Positions 8,518 to 18,304 of a stretch of DNA of 64,000 nucleotides are shown one piece after another. The position numbers and the translations under genes were made by a program. This stretch comes from Lysobacter enzymogenes (GTDB lineage Bacteria; Pseudomonadota; Gammaproteobacteria; Xanthomonadales; Xanthomonadaceae), in the NCBI RefSeq assembly GCF_017355525.1, contig NZ_CP067395.1:1612001-1676000 (forward strand), read 5' to 3'. The notes beneath the pieces are model-generated. The model was not told where the DNA came from and made no database searches. It saw only the letters and a list, made by a program, of their open reading frames with translations. The stretch's first letter is position 1; every line of letters begins with the position of its first letter.

Positions 8518-9702
8518 GTGGCGGAACGTTTCGACGCGCTGATCGTCGGCGGCGGCGCCGCCGGGCTGATGTGCGCGCTGACCGCCGGCCGCCGCGGCCG
8601 CCGCGTGCTGCTGATCGAGCACGCCAACAAGGTCGGCAAGAAGATCCTGATGTCGGGCGGCGGCCGCTGCAATTTCACCAACACCGGCGCCGGCCCCGGC
8701 AACTACCTCTCGACCAACCCACATTTCTGCAAGTCGGCGCTGGCGCGCTACACGCCGTGGGATTTCATCGCGATGGTCGAGCGCCACCGCATCGCCTATC
8801 ACGAGAAGGAACTCGGCCAGCTGTTCTGCGACCTCTCGTCGAAGCTGATCGTGAAGATGTTGGTCGACGAGTGCGAGGCGGCCGGCGTGCGCATCGCAAC
8901 GGGTTGCTCGATCGAACGCATCGCGCACGAGGACGGCGGCGACTTCCGCGCGCACACCGCGCACGGCGCGTTCGCCGCGCCGTCGCTGGTGATCGCCAGC
9001 GGCGGCTTGTCGATCCCGAGCATGGGCGCGAGCGGCTTCGGCTACGAACTCGCGCGGCGCTTCGGCCACGAACTGCTGCCGACCCGCGCGGGGCTGGTGC
9101 CGCTGACGCTCAGCGGAAAACATCAGGAGCGTTTGGCCGATCTCAGCGGCGTGGCCTTGCCGGTGACCGCCAGCTGCAACGGTCGCGACTTCAGCAACCA
9201 GATGCTGATCACCCACCGCGGCGTCAGCGGCCCGTCGATCCTGCAGATTTCCTCGTACTGGCAGCCCGGCGACGACCTGCGCCTGGACCTGCTGCCGGGC
9301 CGCGACGCGCTCGACTGGCTGCAGCGGCAGCAGCGCGAACGGCCCGCGGCGGAGCTCAAGACCGTGCTCGGTGACGTCCTGCCCAAGCGCTTCGCCCAGC
9401 GCCTGTGCGAGCACTGGCTGCACAACAAGCCGGTCAAGCAGTACAACCTGCCCGAGCTCAAGCAACTCGCGGCGACCTTGTCGGCGTGGCCGCTGGTCGC
9501 CAGCGGCACCGAGGGCTACCGCACCGCCGAGGTGACTCTGGGCGGCGTCGACACCGATGCGGTGTCGTCGAGCACGATGCAGTCCAAGCGCGTGCCGGGG
9601 CTGTATTTCATCGGCGAGGTGCTGGACGTGACCGGTTGGCTCGGCGGCTACAACTTCCAGTGGGCGTGGGCGTCGGGCAACGCGGCCGGCCTCGCGATTT
9701 GA
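8518..9702 (+). CDS. NAD(P)/FAD-dependent oxidoreductase, HI0933-like
   Basis: A 394-residue flavoprotein of the HI0933/YhiN family. The N-terminal dinucleotide fold has DALIVGGGAAGLMCA with the FAD-binding GxGxxG pattern. It is followed by GKKILMSGGGRCNFTN, the family signature. The C-terminus has VTGWLGGYNFQWAWASG, the second flavin-contact motif. The substrate is unknown for most members. The start is a GTG at 8518, read as Met, one base after the yaeQ stop. The gene ends 14 bp before a large palindrome and converges with rimO. Confidence 0.9.
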   Translation: MAERFDALIVGGGAAGLMCALTAGRRGRRVLLIEHANKVGKKILMSGGGRCNFTNTGAGPGNYLSTNPHFCKSALARYTPWDFIAMVERHRIAYHEKELGQLFCDLSSKLIVKMLVDECEAAGVRIATGCSIERIAHEDGGDFRAHTAHGAFAAPSLVIASGGLSIPSMGASGFGYELARRFGHELLPTRAGLVPLTLSGKHQERLADLSGVALPVTASCNGRDFSNQMLITHRGVSGPSILQISSYWQPGDDLRLDLLPGRDALDWLQRQQRERPAAELKTVLGDVLPKRFAQRLCEHWLHNKPVKQYNLPELKQLAATLSAWPLVASGTEGYRTAEVTLGGVDTDAVSSSTMQSKRVPGLYFIGEVLDVTGWLGGYNFQWAWASGNAAGLAI

Positions 9703-9716
9703 TCGGTAGATTCCTG

Positions 9717-9810
9717 TAGGAGCGGCGCGAGCCGCGACTGCGCCGTGTCCGTTCGCGGCGAAAGTTTCGCCGTAGTTGCGTTGCCGCGGTCGCGGCTCGC
9801 GCCGCTCCTA
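9717..9810. repeat. 94-bp palindromic repeat (copy A)
   Basis: A long inverted repeat. The outer 22 bases of each arm are perfect reverse complements, starting TAGGAGCGGC and ending GCCGCTCCTA, with a variable centre of about 50 bp. It fills the gap between the convergent HI0933-like gene and rimO, starting 14 bp after one stop and ending 10 bp before the other. No separate intrinsic terminator is visible there. Three more full copies occur in the window. Confidence 0.92.
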
Positions 9811-9820
9811 CAAAAGCGGC

Positions 9821-11191
9821 TCAATCGTTCTCGACCGCCTCGCCGAACAGATCGTGCTCGTCGCTGCCCATGATCTCCACGTCGACGAACTGGCCCACGC
9901 GCAAACCTGCGCTCTCGCCGTTCTGGATCTGCACCAGCCCGTCGATCTCCGGCGCATCCGCCATCGAGCGCGCGATCGCCAGTTCGCCGTCGATCGCATC
10001 GACCAGGCAGCGCTGCACGCTGCCGACCTTGGCCTCGAGCTTGGCCGCGGAAATCTCCGCCTGCCGCTCCATGAAACGCGCCAGCCGCTCCTGCTTGACC
10101 TCCTCGGCGACCGGGTCCGGCAGATCGTTGGCCTTGGCGCCGTCGACCGGCGAATAGGCGAACGCGCCGACGCGGTCGAGCTGGGCTTCGTCGAGGAAGT
10201 CCAGCAGCTCCTCGAACTCGGCTTCGGTCTCGCCCGGGAAGCCGACGATGAAGGTGCTGCGGATGGCGATGTCCGGCGCGATCGAACGCCAGCGCTGGAT
10301 CCGCTCCAGGGTCTTGTCGACCGCGCCCGGGCGCTTCATCAGCTTGAGCACGCGCGGGCTGGCGTGCTGGAACGGGATGTCCAGGTACGGCAGCAGCTTG
10401 GGCATGCCGTTGGCGCCGGTTTCGGCCATCAGCGCGATGATTTCGTCGACGTGCGGATACGGATACACGTAATGCAGGCGGGTCCAGATGCCGAGCTCGC
10501 TGAGGCCTTCGCACAGCGCCTTCATCCGGGTCTGGTAGCCCTTGCCGCGCCACTGGCGCTCGGCGTACTTCACGTCGACGCCGTAGGCCGAGGTGTCCTG
10601 CGAGATCACCAGCAGTTCCTTGACCCCGCCCATCGCGAGTTTTTCGGCCTCGCGCAGCACGTCGTCGACCGGGCGCGAGACCAGGTCGCCGCGCATCGAC
10701 GGGATGATGCAGAAGCTGCAACGGTGGTTGCAGCCTTCGGAAATCTTCAGGTAGGCGTAATGCTTCGGGGTCAGCTTGACGCCGATGCCCTCGTCGCGGC
10801 GCGGCACCAGGTCGACGAACGGGTCGTGCTTGGGCGGCAGCACCGAATGCACCGCGCTCATCACGCTGCCGTAGTCCTGCGGGCCGCTGATCGAGAGCAC
10901 GTCCGGGTGCGCTTCGCGGATCAGCTCCGAACGCTTGCCCAGGCAGCCGGTGACGATGACCTTGCCGTTCTCGGCGATCGCCTCGCCGATCGCGTCCAGC
11001 GATTCGGTCACCGCCGAGTCGATGAAGCCGCAGGTGTTGACCACGACCACGTCGGCGTCGTCGTAGCTCTGGACGATGTCGTAGCCCTCGACCCGCAGTT
11101 GGGTGAGGATGCGTTCGGAGTCGACCAAGGCCTTGGGACAGCCCAGGCTGACGAAACCGACTTTGGGATTGGCGGGGGCGCTGGCGGACAT
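9821..11191 (-). CDS. rimO: Ribosomal protein S12 methylthiotransferase RimO
   Basis: A 456-residue radical-SAM enzyme that adds a methylthio group to an aspartate of ribosomal protein S12. The N-terminal domain carries three conserved cysteines for the auxiliary cluster (SLGCPKA, VVNTCGF, TGCLGKR). The radical-SAM triad is [12 protein letters not shown] (CX3CX2C). The C-terminal TRAM domain ends with [19 protein letters not shown]. The motif [11 protein letters not shown] and the overall length separate RimO from MiaB and MtaB. Start ATG 11189-11191 was chosen over one 63 codons upstream, which would add unrelated Arg/Pro-rich sequence. It is divergent from the dienelactone hydrolase gene; the 212-bp gap must hold both promoters. 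Confidence 0.95.
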   Translation of the reverse strand: MSASAPANPKVGFVSLGCPKALVDSERILTQLRVEGYDIVQSYDDADVVVVNTCGFIDSAVTESLDAIGEAIAENGKVIVTGCLGKRSELIREAHPDVLSISGPQDYGSVMSAVHSVLPPKHDPFVDLVPRRDEGIGVKLTPKHYAYLKISEGCNHRCSFCIIPSMRGDLVSRPVDDVLREAEKLAMGGVKELLVISQDTSAYGVDVKYAERQWRGKGYQTRMKALCEGLSELGIWTRLHYVYPYPHVDEIIALMAETGANGMPKLLPYLDIPFQHASPRVLKLMKRPGAVDKTLERIQRWRSIAPDIAIRSTFIVGFPGETEAEFEELLDFLDEAQLDRVGAFAYSPVDGAKANDLPDPVAEEVKQERLARFMERQAEISAAKLEAKVGSVQRCLVDAIDGELAIARSMADAPEIDGLVQIQNGESAGLRVGQFVDVEIMGSDEHDLFGEAVEND

Positions 11192-11403
11192 GCTGGCGGG
11201 AGAACCTGATGAATGGAGCTGAACGAACGCGGCGGGCCGGCGGGGCGAGCCTGGGCGTGCGGCGGCGAAAGGACGAGGGTCGGGGCGCGAAACCCGCTCG
11301 GGGGCGCGGATTATAGCCTGCGGGGCTAAACTGCCTGCGAATCGGTTGCATCCGCAGCGGATGCAGGCCCGCTCGATCACATCCGCACAAGGAGCATCCC
11401 CCC

Positions 11404-12066
11404 ATGGCTCATTGGATCGACCTGGACACCCCCGCCGGCCCGGTGCGGGCCTGGCGCGCCGACCCCGGCGGCGTGCCGCTCGGCGGCGTGGTGGTCCTGC
11501 AGGAAATCTTCGGCGTCAACGAACACATCCGCGCGGTCGCCGAACGCTTCGCGCAGGCCGGCTACGCGGCCCTGGCCCCGGCCCTGTTCGACCCGGTCGA
11601 GCGCGGGGTCGAACTGGCCTACGCCAAGGACGATTACGCCCGCGGCGTCGAACTGCGCAACGCGCTCGGCTTCGACCGCGCCAGCGACATCGTCGGCGCC
11701 GCCGCGCACCTGCTGCAGAGCGAGGGCCTGCGCACCGGCGCGGTCGGCTTCTGCTGGGGCGGGACCCTGGCCTTCCTCGGCAACACCCGTCACGGCCTGC
11801 CGGCGGTGAGCTACTACGGCTCGCGCACCGTGCCGTTCCTCGACGAAGCGCTGCGCGCGCCGATGCTGTTCCACTTCGGCCGCCGCGACGCCAGCATTCC
11901 GCCGGAGGCGATCGAGCAGCACCGTCAGGCGCTGCCGAACGCGCCGATCCATCTCTACGACGCCGACCACGCCTTCAACCGCGACATCGGCGACCACTTC
12001 GAACCGGCCAGCGCCGCGCTGGCCTGGACCCGCACCCTCGACTTCCTCGCGGACGCGCTGAAATGA
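11404..12066 (+). CDS. Dienelactone hydrolase family protein
   Basis: A 220-residue alpha/beta hydrolase. The catalytic triad is visible: Cys117 in GFCWGGTLA, Asp162 in FGRRDASIP, and His189 in DADHAFN. Glu34 in QEIFGVN is the family's substrate-gating glutamate. Classical members open dienelactone rings in aromatic degradation, but no ring-cleavage genes are nearby, so another ester or lactone is equally possible. It is the first gene of a run of four whose stop and start codons overlap (with HIT, pxpB and pxpC), so it is probably co-transcribed with the 5-oxoprolinase subunits. Confidence 0.9.
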   Translation: MAHWIDLDTPAGPVRAWRADPGGVPLGGVVVLQEIFGVNEHIRAVAERFAQAGYAALAPALFDPVERGVELAYAKDDYARGVELRNALGFDRASDIVGAAAHLLQSEGLRTGAVGFCWGGTLAFLGNTRHGLPAVSYYGSRTVPFLDEALRAPMLFHFGRRDASIPPEAIEQHRQALPNAPIHLYDADHAFNRDIGDHFEPASAALAWTRTLDFLADALK

Positions 12067-12473
12067 ATCCCTGGCACCTGCACCCGCAACTGGCCGACGA
12101 CACCCATCCGGTGGCGCAGTTCGAACTGTGCGAGCTGCGGCTGATGGACGATGCCAACCATCCGTGGCTGATCCTGGTGCCCAAGGTCGACGGCGCGGTC
12201 GAGCTGATCGATCTGAGCGAAGACCAGCAGCAGACCCTGACCCGCGAAATCGCCGCGACCAGCCGCGCGCTGCAGGCCGCGTTCGCGCCGCACAAGCTCA
12301 ACGTCGCCGCGCTCGGCAATCTGGTGCCGCAACTGCACGTGCACGTGATCGCGCGCTATCGCGAAGACATCGCCTGGCCGCGGCCGGTGTGGGGCATGGC
12401 CACCGCGCAGCCGTATTCGCCCGAAGCGCTGGTGCAGCGGCTGCGCGTGCTGCAAGGCGCGCTGGCGCGGTGA
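12063..12473 (+). CDS. HIT domain protein
   Basis: A 136-residue histidine-triad superfamily protein. The core is LNVAALGNLVPQLHVHVIARYR, then WPRPVWG near the C-terminus. The triad reads H92-V-H94-V-I96, so the third histidine of H-x-H-x-H is isoleucine. The histidine normally used as nucleophile (H94) is kept. HIT proteins hydrolyse nucleoside phosphoramidates or dinucleoside polyphosphates. Its ATG overlaps the stop of the dienelactone hydrolase (ATGA), and its own stop overlaps the GTG of pxpB (GTGA). Confidence 0.85.
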   Translation: MNPWHLHPQLADDTHPVAQFELCELRLMDDANHPWLILVPKVDGAVELIDLSEDQQQTLTREIAATSRALQAAFAPHKLNVAALGNLVPQLHVHVIARYREDIAWPRPVWGMATAQPYSPEALVQRLRVLQGALAR

Positions 12474-13228
12474 GCGCGCACGCAGGCGAGGCCGCCGCGG
12501 CGGTGGAATTCGAAGCGCTGGCCGACGACGCCTGGCTGCTGCGCCTGGGCGAACGCATCGACGATGCGCTCAACGCGCGCGTGCACGCGCTGGCCGCGCG
12601 CATCCGCGCGCAGGCGCCGGCGTGGCTGCGCGATCTGGTGCCGGCTTACGCCAGCGTGGCGGTGTTCTTCGATCCGCGCGCGGCCGATGCCGAAACCGTG
12701 CGCGGTTGGCTGCTCCGGCAGTGCGGCGAAGCGGCGCAAGGCGGCCGCGCCGCCGCCGCGGAATCGGCGCGCATCGTCGAGATTCCGGTTGCGTACGGCG
12801 GCGAGTTCGGCCCGGACCTCGATGACGCGGCGTCGCAGTTGGGTCTGGCCGCCGAGCAGTTGGTCGAGCGCCACAGCGGCGGCGAGTACCGCGTGGCGAT
12901 GATCGGCTTCGCCCCCGGTTTCCCCTATCTGTCGGGCCTGGAGCCGGCGCTGGCGCTGCCGCGGCTGGCGACGCCGCGCACCCACGTCGCCGCCGGCAGC
13001 GTCGCCATCGGCGGCGCCCAGACCGGCATCTATCCGCGCCCCGGACCCGGCGGCTGGCGTCTGCTCGGGCGCACCCCGCTGCGGCTGTTCGACGCCGCGC
13101 GCGCCGCGCCGAGCCTGTTGCAGCCCGGCGACCGGGTGCGCCTGCGCGCGATCGGCGCCGACGAATTCCAGGCCCTGCACGACCAGGCCCTGCACGACCA
13201 GGCCCAGCGCGAGGACGCCGCCCGATGA
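12470..13228 (+). CDS. pxpB: 5-oxoprolinase subunit PxpB
   Basis: A 252-residue member of the KipI/allophanate-hydrolase subunit 1 family. Key signatures are GERIDDALNARVHAL near the N-terminus, VEIPVAYGGEFGPDL, and MIGFAPGFPYLSG followed by PRLATPRTHVAAGSVAIGGAQTGIYP. With PxpA and PxpC it forms ATP-dependent 5-oxoprolinase, which converts 5-oxoproline to glutamate. The GTG at 12470 overlaps the HIT gene stop; a later in-frame GTG (12503) would remove an Ala-rich leader and give a size nearer to E. coli PxpB, so the start is uncertain. It overlaps pxpC by ATGA. Confidence 0.9.
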   Translation: MSAHAGEAAAAVEFEALADDAWLLRLGERIDDALNARVHALAARIRAQAPAWLRDLVPAYASVAVFFDPRAADAETVRGWLLRQCGEAAQGGRAAAAESARIVEIPVAYGGEFGPDLDDAASQLGLAAEQLVERHSGGEYRVAMIGFAPGFPYLSGLEPALALPRLATPRTHVAAGSVAIGGAQTGIYPRPGPGGWRLLGRTPLRLFDAARAAPSLLQPGDRVRLRAIGADEFQALHDQALHDQAQREDAAR

Positions 13229-14211
13229 ACGCTGCGCAGCTCAGCCCCGGATGGATCGACGTGCTCGCGCCCGGCGCGCTGAGCTGCGTGCAGGACCTCG
13301 GCCGCGACGGCTGGCGCCACCTCGGTGTCGGCCGCGGCGGCGCGCTGGACCCGCGTTGCGCGATCCTCGCCAACGCCCTGGTCGGCAACCGCGCCGACGC
13401 CGCGGTGCTGGAACTGGCGCTGCACGGACCGAGCCTGCGCCTGCACGCGCCGACGCGGCTGGCGCTGCTCGGCGCGGCCTGCGAACTGCGCTTCGACGGG
13501 CAGGCGCTGCCGGCGGCGCGGCCGCTCGAACTGCCTGCGGGCACCGTGACCATCGGCGGCATGCGCGCCGGCGTGCGCGCGTGGCTGGCGGTGGCCGGCG
13601 GCTTCGCCGTCGAGCCGGTGCTGGGCAGCCGCGCGACCGATCTGCGCGGCGGTTTCGGCGGCCTCGCCGGGCGCGCGCTGCGCGCCGGCGACCGCCTGCC
13701 GCTGGGGCCGCAGCGCGCGCCGCGCGCGCAGACGGCGCGCGCCGGCCGCTGGTGGATCGATCCCGACTTCGGCCTCGACCCGCACGCGCCGATCCGCTAT
13801 CGCCCGACCCAGGCCGCCGGCCTGGCGGAGGTCGCGGCGCGTTTCGGCGACAGCGGTTGGCGGGTCGACCCGGCCAGCAACCGCCAGGGCTTGCGCCTGA
13901 ACGGCGATGCGCTCGAAACCGGCGCCGCGACGGCCAGCGGCGTGTCCGAACCGGTCGCGCCGGGCACGATCCAACTGCCCGCCGACGGCCGCCCGATCGT
14001 CTTGCTGGCCGACGCGCAGACCGTCGGCGGCTACCCGCGCCTGGGCCATGTGATCGCCGCCGACCTGCCGCGGCTGGCCCAGGCCCAGCCCCATGCGAAG
14101 CTGTATTTCCGCGCCTGCGACGCCGACGAGGCGGACCGCGCGCAGCGGCTGGCCGAGGCCGAGCTGGCGCGGTTGCGCTGGGCCATCGCCGACCGGGTCG
14201 GCGCAGGCTGA
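13225..14211 (+). CDS. pxpC: 5-oxoprolinase subunit PxpC
   Basis: A 328-residue protein of the KipA/biotin-dependent carboxyltransferase-like family. The N-terminus has LAPGALSCVQDLGRDGWRHLGV and GALDPRCAILANALVGN. The C-terminus has LPADGRPIVLLADAQTVGGYP, then LGHVIAADLPRLAQ. Both are standard PxpC motifs, and the length is normal. It follows pxpB with an ATGA overlap and is the last gene of the operon. The third subunit, pxpA, is not adjacent but begins at 36246 on the same strand. Confidence 0.92.
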   Translation: MNAAQLSPGWIDVLAPGALSCVQDLGRDGWRHLGVGRGGALDPRCAILANALVGNRADAAVLELALHGPSLRLHAPTRLALLGAACELRFDGQALPAARPLELPAGTVTIGGMRAGVRAWLAVAGGFAVEPVLGSRATDLRGGFGGLAGRALRAGDRLPLGPQRAPRAQTARAGRWWIDPDFGLDPHAPIRYRPTQAAGLAEVAARFGDSGWRVDPASNRQGLRLNGDALETGAATASGVSEPVAPGTIQLPADGRPIVLLADAQTVGGYPRLGHVIAADLPRLAQAQPHAKLYFRACDADEADRAQRLAEAELARLRWAIADRVGAG

Positions 14212-14571
14212 CGAGCGCCGCGCGCCGCGGCGCGCGCGCATGCGTACGGCGCGTTCGAGTCGTGCCGGCCGCAACCGCCGCGTCGCCGCGGGTATACAGT
14301 ATGTTTCGATTATTTGTGCATGGACGCGCTTTATATTCGGACGGCGCACGCATTGGATACACGCATTAACTGCCTGCCCTAAGCAATAAGTGCGCCAATC
14401 AGTAATAGCCGCCGCACATGTCTAGCGACAGGTTTATTGCCTGCCGTATTTTTCGGATGAATCGTTATCGACAATTGCGTGCGTTTGGCGTATTTCTGTG
14501 CCGACTTGAACGCCGGCCAATGAAGTCGGGCTAACGAAAATCCCATCGTCCTGCCTAAGCCGAAACCGGAC
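14212..14571. other. AT-richer intergenic region before sigma factor
   Basis: No gene is seen in these 360 bp. The stretch 14290-14520 is clearly less GC-rich than its surroundings and contains runs such as TTTATATT, GTATTTTTCGG and CGTTATCGACAATTG, as expected of a promoter zone or of recently acquired DNA. A 7-bp inverted repeat, CCGACTT (14501-14507) and AAGTCGG (14523-14529), lies 43-71 bp upstream of the sigma-factor ATG and could be an operator or leader hairpin. No convincing sigma-70 or ECF promoter was identified. Confidence 0.5.
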
Positions 14572-15237
14572 ATGACCCAAGAAGGCCCCTCGCGCGATCC
14601 GCTCGCCAAGCCGCCGGCCCCGGACGAATTCGAGTTCCCCGAAGCGACCCTGGATTCGGTGACCCAGCTCATCGTGGCCGCGCAGAACGGCCAGCCCGGC
14701 GCCTGGGACCGCGTCTACACCCTGCTCTACCGCGACCTGCACGAGGCCGCCTCGCTGCAGATCCGGCGCCGCTGGCGGCGCGGCAGCAAGCGCTCGCCGA
14801 CCTCGCTGATCAACCGCACCTGGCTGCGCCTCAACCAGGACAAGCTGACCCTCAACAACCGCCAGCACCTGCTCGCGGTGCTGTCGCAGGCGATGCGCTA
14901 CGCCCTGCTCGACGAAGTGCGCCGGCTCAAGCGGCTCAAGTACGAGGAAAGCTATCTGGCCGACAAGGCCGATCCGCATTACGAGCCGTCCTACGATCCG
15001 GACCTGGACCAGTTGCTGGCGATCGACCGCGCCCTGGAAGCGCTCAGCGCGGTCGAACCGCGCCTGACCCAACTGGTGGAAATGCGCTACTTCGCCGGCA
15101 TGAGCGACATCGAGATCGGCGAAGTGCTGGGGCTGACCGACCGCACCATCCGCCGCGACTGGCGCAAGGCGCGCGCGTTCCTGGCCCTGCATCTCAAGAC
15201 CACGCCGGACCTGGACGGCGAGGACGACGCCGCCTGA
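14572..15237 (+). CDS. ECF-type RNA polymerase sigma factor, kinase-associated
   Basis: A 221-residue sigma factor of the Sigma70_ECF (TIGR02999-like) type. Region 2 spans about residues 35-125 and region 4 about 150-210, ending with the helix-turn-helix GMSDIEIGEVLGLTDRTIRRDWRKAR. In region 2.2 the usual acidic AEDLVQE-like segment is replaced by SPTSLINRTWLRL (75-87), which has no acidic residue but has S75, T77, S78 and T83. That pattern is typical of ECF43-type factors such as EcfP of Vibrio parahaemolyticus, activated by threonine phosphorylation from a neighbouring kinase. No anti-sigma gene is nearby; two kinase genes follow 43 bp downstream, which supports this control mode. Confidence 0.9.
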   Translation: MTQEGPSRDPLAKPPAPDEFEFPEATLDSVTQLIVAAQNGQPGAWDRVYTLLYRDLHEAASLQIRRRWRRGSKRSPTSLINRTWLRLNQDKLTLNNRQHLLAVLSQAMRYALLDEVRRLKRLKYEESYLADKADPHYEPSYDPDLDQLLAIDRALEALSAVEPRLTQLVEMRYFAGMSDIEIGEVLGLTDRTIRRDWRKARAFLALHLKTTPDLDGEDDAA

Positions 15238-15280
15238 GCGGTCGTCCCCACCGCCCCGCCCGCCGCGCCGGACCGCGCGC

Positions 15281-18200
15281 ATGAACGCTTCTTCCGCACG
15301 CGCCTTGCACCTGTTCGACGAATTCGTCGAACTGCCCGCCGCCGAGCGCGAGCGCCGGCTGGCGGCGCTGGCCGTCGCCGAACCCGACACCCATGCCGCG
15401 CTGTGCGCGCTGCTGCAGGCCGACGACGACGACGGCGGCGTGCTCGACCGCGCGCCGGCGCAGATCCTGTCCGAGCGGCGCCAACGCGACGCCGCCGCGC
15501 CGGCGCCGGCCGCTGCGGACGCCGGCCATGACGCCGACCCGGCCGGCGACGGCAGCGCCGACCTGCGCATCGGCGCGCGCCTGGGCGCATGGCGGATCGA
15601 CCGCATCGTCGGCCGCGGCGGCATGGGCACGGTCTACGAAGCCCATCGCGACGACGGCGAGTATCAACAGCGCGTGGCGCTCAAATGCATCCGCGCCGAA
15701 CTGGATTCGCCGCAATCGCTGGCGGCGCTGCGCGAGGAGCGCAATCTGCTCGCGCGCCTGGACCACTCCGGCATCGCCGCGCTGGTCGACGGCGGCGGCG
15801 ACAGCGACGGCCGCCCTTGGTTCGCGCTGCGCTACGTCGAAGGCGAACCCATCGACGCCTGGTGCGACCGGCACGGGCTCGACGTCGCCGCGCGCGTCGA
15901 CCTGCTGCTGCAGGTCTGCGACGCGGTCGCCTACGCCCATGCCCAGGGCGTGCTGCACCGCGACCTCAAGCCTTCCAACGTGCTGGTCACCGCGGACGGC
16001 CGCGCGCAGTTGCTCGACTTCGGCATGTCCGCGCGGATCGGGCCCTGGCGCGAAGCGCAATCCGAACTGGCCGCGCCGACGCCGCACTACGCCGCGCCGG
16101 AAGCGCAGTTGCGCGGCGCGCAAGGGCCGGCGACCGACCTGTACGCGCTCGGGGTGCTGACCTATCGCCTGCTGTGCGGGCGCTGGCCGACCCCGCTGCA
16201 CGGCCTGCGCCCGCTGCTGCACGGCTCGGATTCGGGCGCGGCGCTGCCGATGGCGCAGTTGGCCGAAGACGCCGACGACGCCAGCGCCCGCGCGCGCGGC
16301 GCGGCCGACCCGGCGGCGCTGGCGCGGCGCCTGCGCGGCGACCTGTCCGCGGTGGCGCTCAAGGCGGTGGCCGCGCGCGCCCAGGACCGGTACCCCAGCG
16401 TCGCCGAATACGCCGACGAGCTGCGGCGCTGGCGCCAGGGCCGGCCGGTGCGGGTGCGGCCGGGGACCTGGCTGTCGCGCACGCGCAAGTGGCTGCGGCG
16501 CAACCGCGCCGCCACCGCGCTGAGCGCGACCGTGCTGGCGGCGGCGCTGGCCGGCGCCGGCACGTTGTGGTGGCAGCATCGGCAGGTGCTCGGTCAGGCC
16601 GAAGCCGGCGCGCAAGTCGGCCGGCTGTTCGCCTCCACCCTCGGCGCGGCCACCCTGTCCGGCCTGGGCAGCGCACGCTTTTCCTCGCGCGCGCTGCTGG
16701 AGAGCACCGAACGCGAACTGCGCGCGCTGCCGCTGTCCGATCAGCCCGGCGTGCGCGCGCACGCGCTGGCGACGCTGGCGCGCGGCTACGCCAAGATCGG
16801 CGACTATCGCCACGCCGCGGCCCTGGCCGCGCAAGCCCAGGACTTGGCCGACGACGACGCAGGCAGCGACGAAGACGGCTTCGTCGCCGCGACCCGGCTG
16901 GAAACCTTCAACTACACCGGCCGCTACCGCGAAGCGCTGGCGCTGGCGGACGAGCGCCTGCGGCGGCTGGACGGCGGCGATGCGGCGACGACGCAGGCGC
17001 GCATCGCCATCGGCGGCGAACGCGCGCGCGCGCTGTGGGGGGCCGGCCAGACCCGCCAGGCGCTGGCGAGCGCCGACGAACTGCTGGCGCTGGCGCGCGC
17101 GCTGGCGCCGGCGCGCGACGAACTGGTCGCGTACGCGTTGATCCTGCGCTCGGGCTTCCTGCGCGGCCTCGGCCGCCTGCCGCAGGCCGAAGCCGACGCG
17201 CAAAGCGCGCTGGCGCTGGCGCGCCCGCTCGACGCCCTGCTCGCCGACGACGCCCTGGAGCGCCTGGTCGACGTGCAGCGCGTGCGGGTGAGCCCGGCCT
17301 TCGCCGCCAGCGCCCGCGCCCTGCTCGAGGAGCGCCGCAGGCACCTGGGCCCCGACCATCCGCAGACCGCGCTGGCCGAAGCGTATTACGCGCTGAGCCG
17401 TTTCCCGTACGTGCCGCGCGCAGAAGCCGAGCGGATTCTGGCGCGGATCGAGACCGGCTACGGCCGCGAACACCCGGTCTACGCGCTTGCGCTGTCGCGC
17501 CTGGCCTGGACCGCCGCGCGCGACCGCCAGGACGAGCTGCGCATGCAGCGCGAAGCGGTGAGGCTGCTGCAACGCAGCGGTTCCGACGGCGAAATGCTGC
17601 TCAACGCGCGCACCAACCTGGCCCGCGTCCTGCTCGGGAGCAACCACGAAACCGCGCTCGATTACGGTCAGGCGCTGGAATTGCTGCGGCTCAACATCGC
17701 CGAACGGCATCGGCTGGGCCTGCCTTCGGCCAGCGACGAGTTCACGCTCGCGCTGACCCTGTCGATCGAGGGCGGCGACTCGCGCCTGGCGCTGGCGCGC
17801 CGCACGATCGACGACGCGCTGCGCAAGGCGCCGGACTATTACGCCCCCGGCGATGCGGTCAAGCTGGACTTGCTGATGTTCGGCGCGATCGTGCGCTACC
17901 GCGAAGGGCTGCGCGCGCAGGCGGACTCGGAGTTCGCCCGCTTGCTCGACGCGATCGACGCCGCGCCGGTGGCGTCGGGCAATGCGCAGGGGCGCATCGA
18001 CGATGCGCGGATGGTCGCGCTGGCGTACCGCAGCGCGTACGCGTTCCAGACCTGCCGCGACGCCGACGCCTCGCGCTTCATGGAGCGGGCGATGCAGGTG
18101 GCGCAGACCGGGCCGCGACTGCGGTTCAAACTCGAAACCGCCGACCTCGCCCGCGATCTGCGCCAGGGCTGGCTGCCCGCCCGCGCGCCCTACGTCGCGC

Positions 18201-18304
18201 GCACCGAAGGCGATTACCGCTATCGGCCTGCGCCCAGGCGCGACGGCGAGTTGCGCCGCGGCTGCGCGCGCGACGGCGGCGCGGCCGCGAACATCGGCCG
18301 ATGA
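15281..18304 (+). CDS. Membrane Ser/Thr protein kinase with TPR-like C-terminus (1)
   Basis: A 1,007-residue Hanks-type kinase. An N-terminal helical segment (1-60) precedes the kinase domain (about 98-390): glycine loop GRGGMGTV (111-118), K135 in VALK, HRDLKPSN (226-233), DFG (246-248) and APE (272-274). A Lys/Arg-rich stretch leads into one transmembrane helix (about 411-431). The last 570 residues are helical repeats of TPR type (for example ARGYAKIGDYRHAAALAAQAQ) and would lie in the periplasm. All catalytic residues are present. It likely phosphorylates the sigma factor encoded just upstream (inference from the ECF43 model). Its stop overlaps the start of the second kinase. Confidence 0.93.
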   Translation: MNASSARALHLFDEFVELPAAERERRLAALAVAEPDTHAALCALLQADDDDGGVLDRAPAQILSERRQRDAAAPAPAAADAGHDADPAGDGSADLRIGARLGAWRIDRIVGRGGMGTVYEAHRDDGEYQQRVALKCIRAELDSPQSLAALREERNLLARLDHSGIAALVDGGGDSDGRPWFALRYVEGEPIDAWCDRHGLDVAARVDLLLQVCDAVAYAHAQGVLHRDLKPSNVLVTADGRAQLLDFGMSARIGPWREAQSELAAPTPHYAAPEAQLRGAQGPATDLYALGVLTYRLLCGRWPTPLHGLRPLLHGSDSGAALPMAQLAEDADDASARARGAADPAALARRLRGDLSAVALKAVAARAQDRYPSVAEYADELRRWRQGRPVRVRPGTWLSRTRKWLRRNRAATALSATVLAAALAGAGTLWWQHRQVLGQAEAGAQVGRLFASTLGAATLSGLGSARFSSRALLESTERELRALPLSDQPGVRAHALATLARGYAKIGDYRHAAALAAQAQDLADDDAGSDEDGFVAATRLETFNYTGRYREALALADERLRRLDGGDAATTQARIAIGGERARALWGAGQTRQALASADELLALARALAPARDELVAYALILRSGFLRGLGRLPQAEADAQSALALARPLDALLADDALERLVDVQRVRVSPAFAASARALLEERRRHLGPDHPQTALAEAYYALSRFPYVPRAEAERILARIETGYGREHPVYALALSRLAWTAARDRQDELRMQREAVRLLQRSGSDGEMLLNARTNLARVLLGSNHETALDYGQALELLRLNIAERHRLGLPSASDEFTLALTLSIEGGDSRLALARRTIDDALRKAPDYYAPGDAVKLDLLMFGAIVRYREGLRAQADSEFARLLDAIDAAPVASGNAQGRIDDARMVALAYRSAYAFQTCRDADASRFMERAMQVAQTGPRLRFKLETADLARDLRQGWLPARAPYVARTEGDYRYRPAPRRDGELRRGCARDGGAAANIGR

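Noticed and set aside
14379..14672. A 97-codon minus-strand frame before the sigma gene
   Set aside because: It overlaps the sigma-factor start, has no recognisable domain and no ribosome site. The AT-rich region is better explained as a promoter zone.
15589..18300. Fusion of both kinases into one 1,907-residue protein by an in-frame extension
   Set aside because: The frame upstream of 18301 is an out-of-frame shadow of kinase 1. The real second kinase starts at ATG 18301, overlapping the first stop, and has its own N-terminal segment like that of kinase 1.
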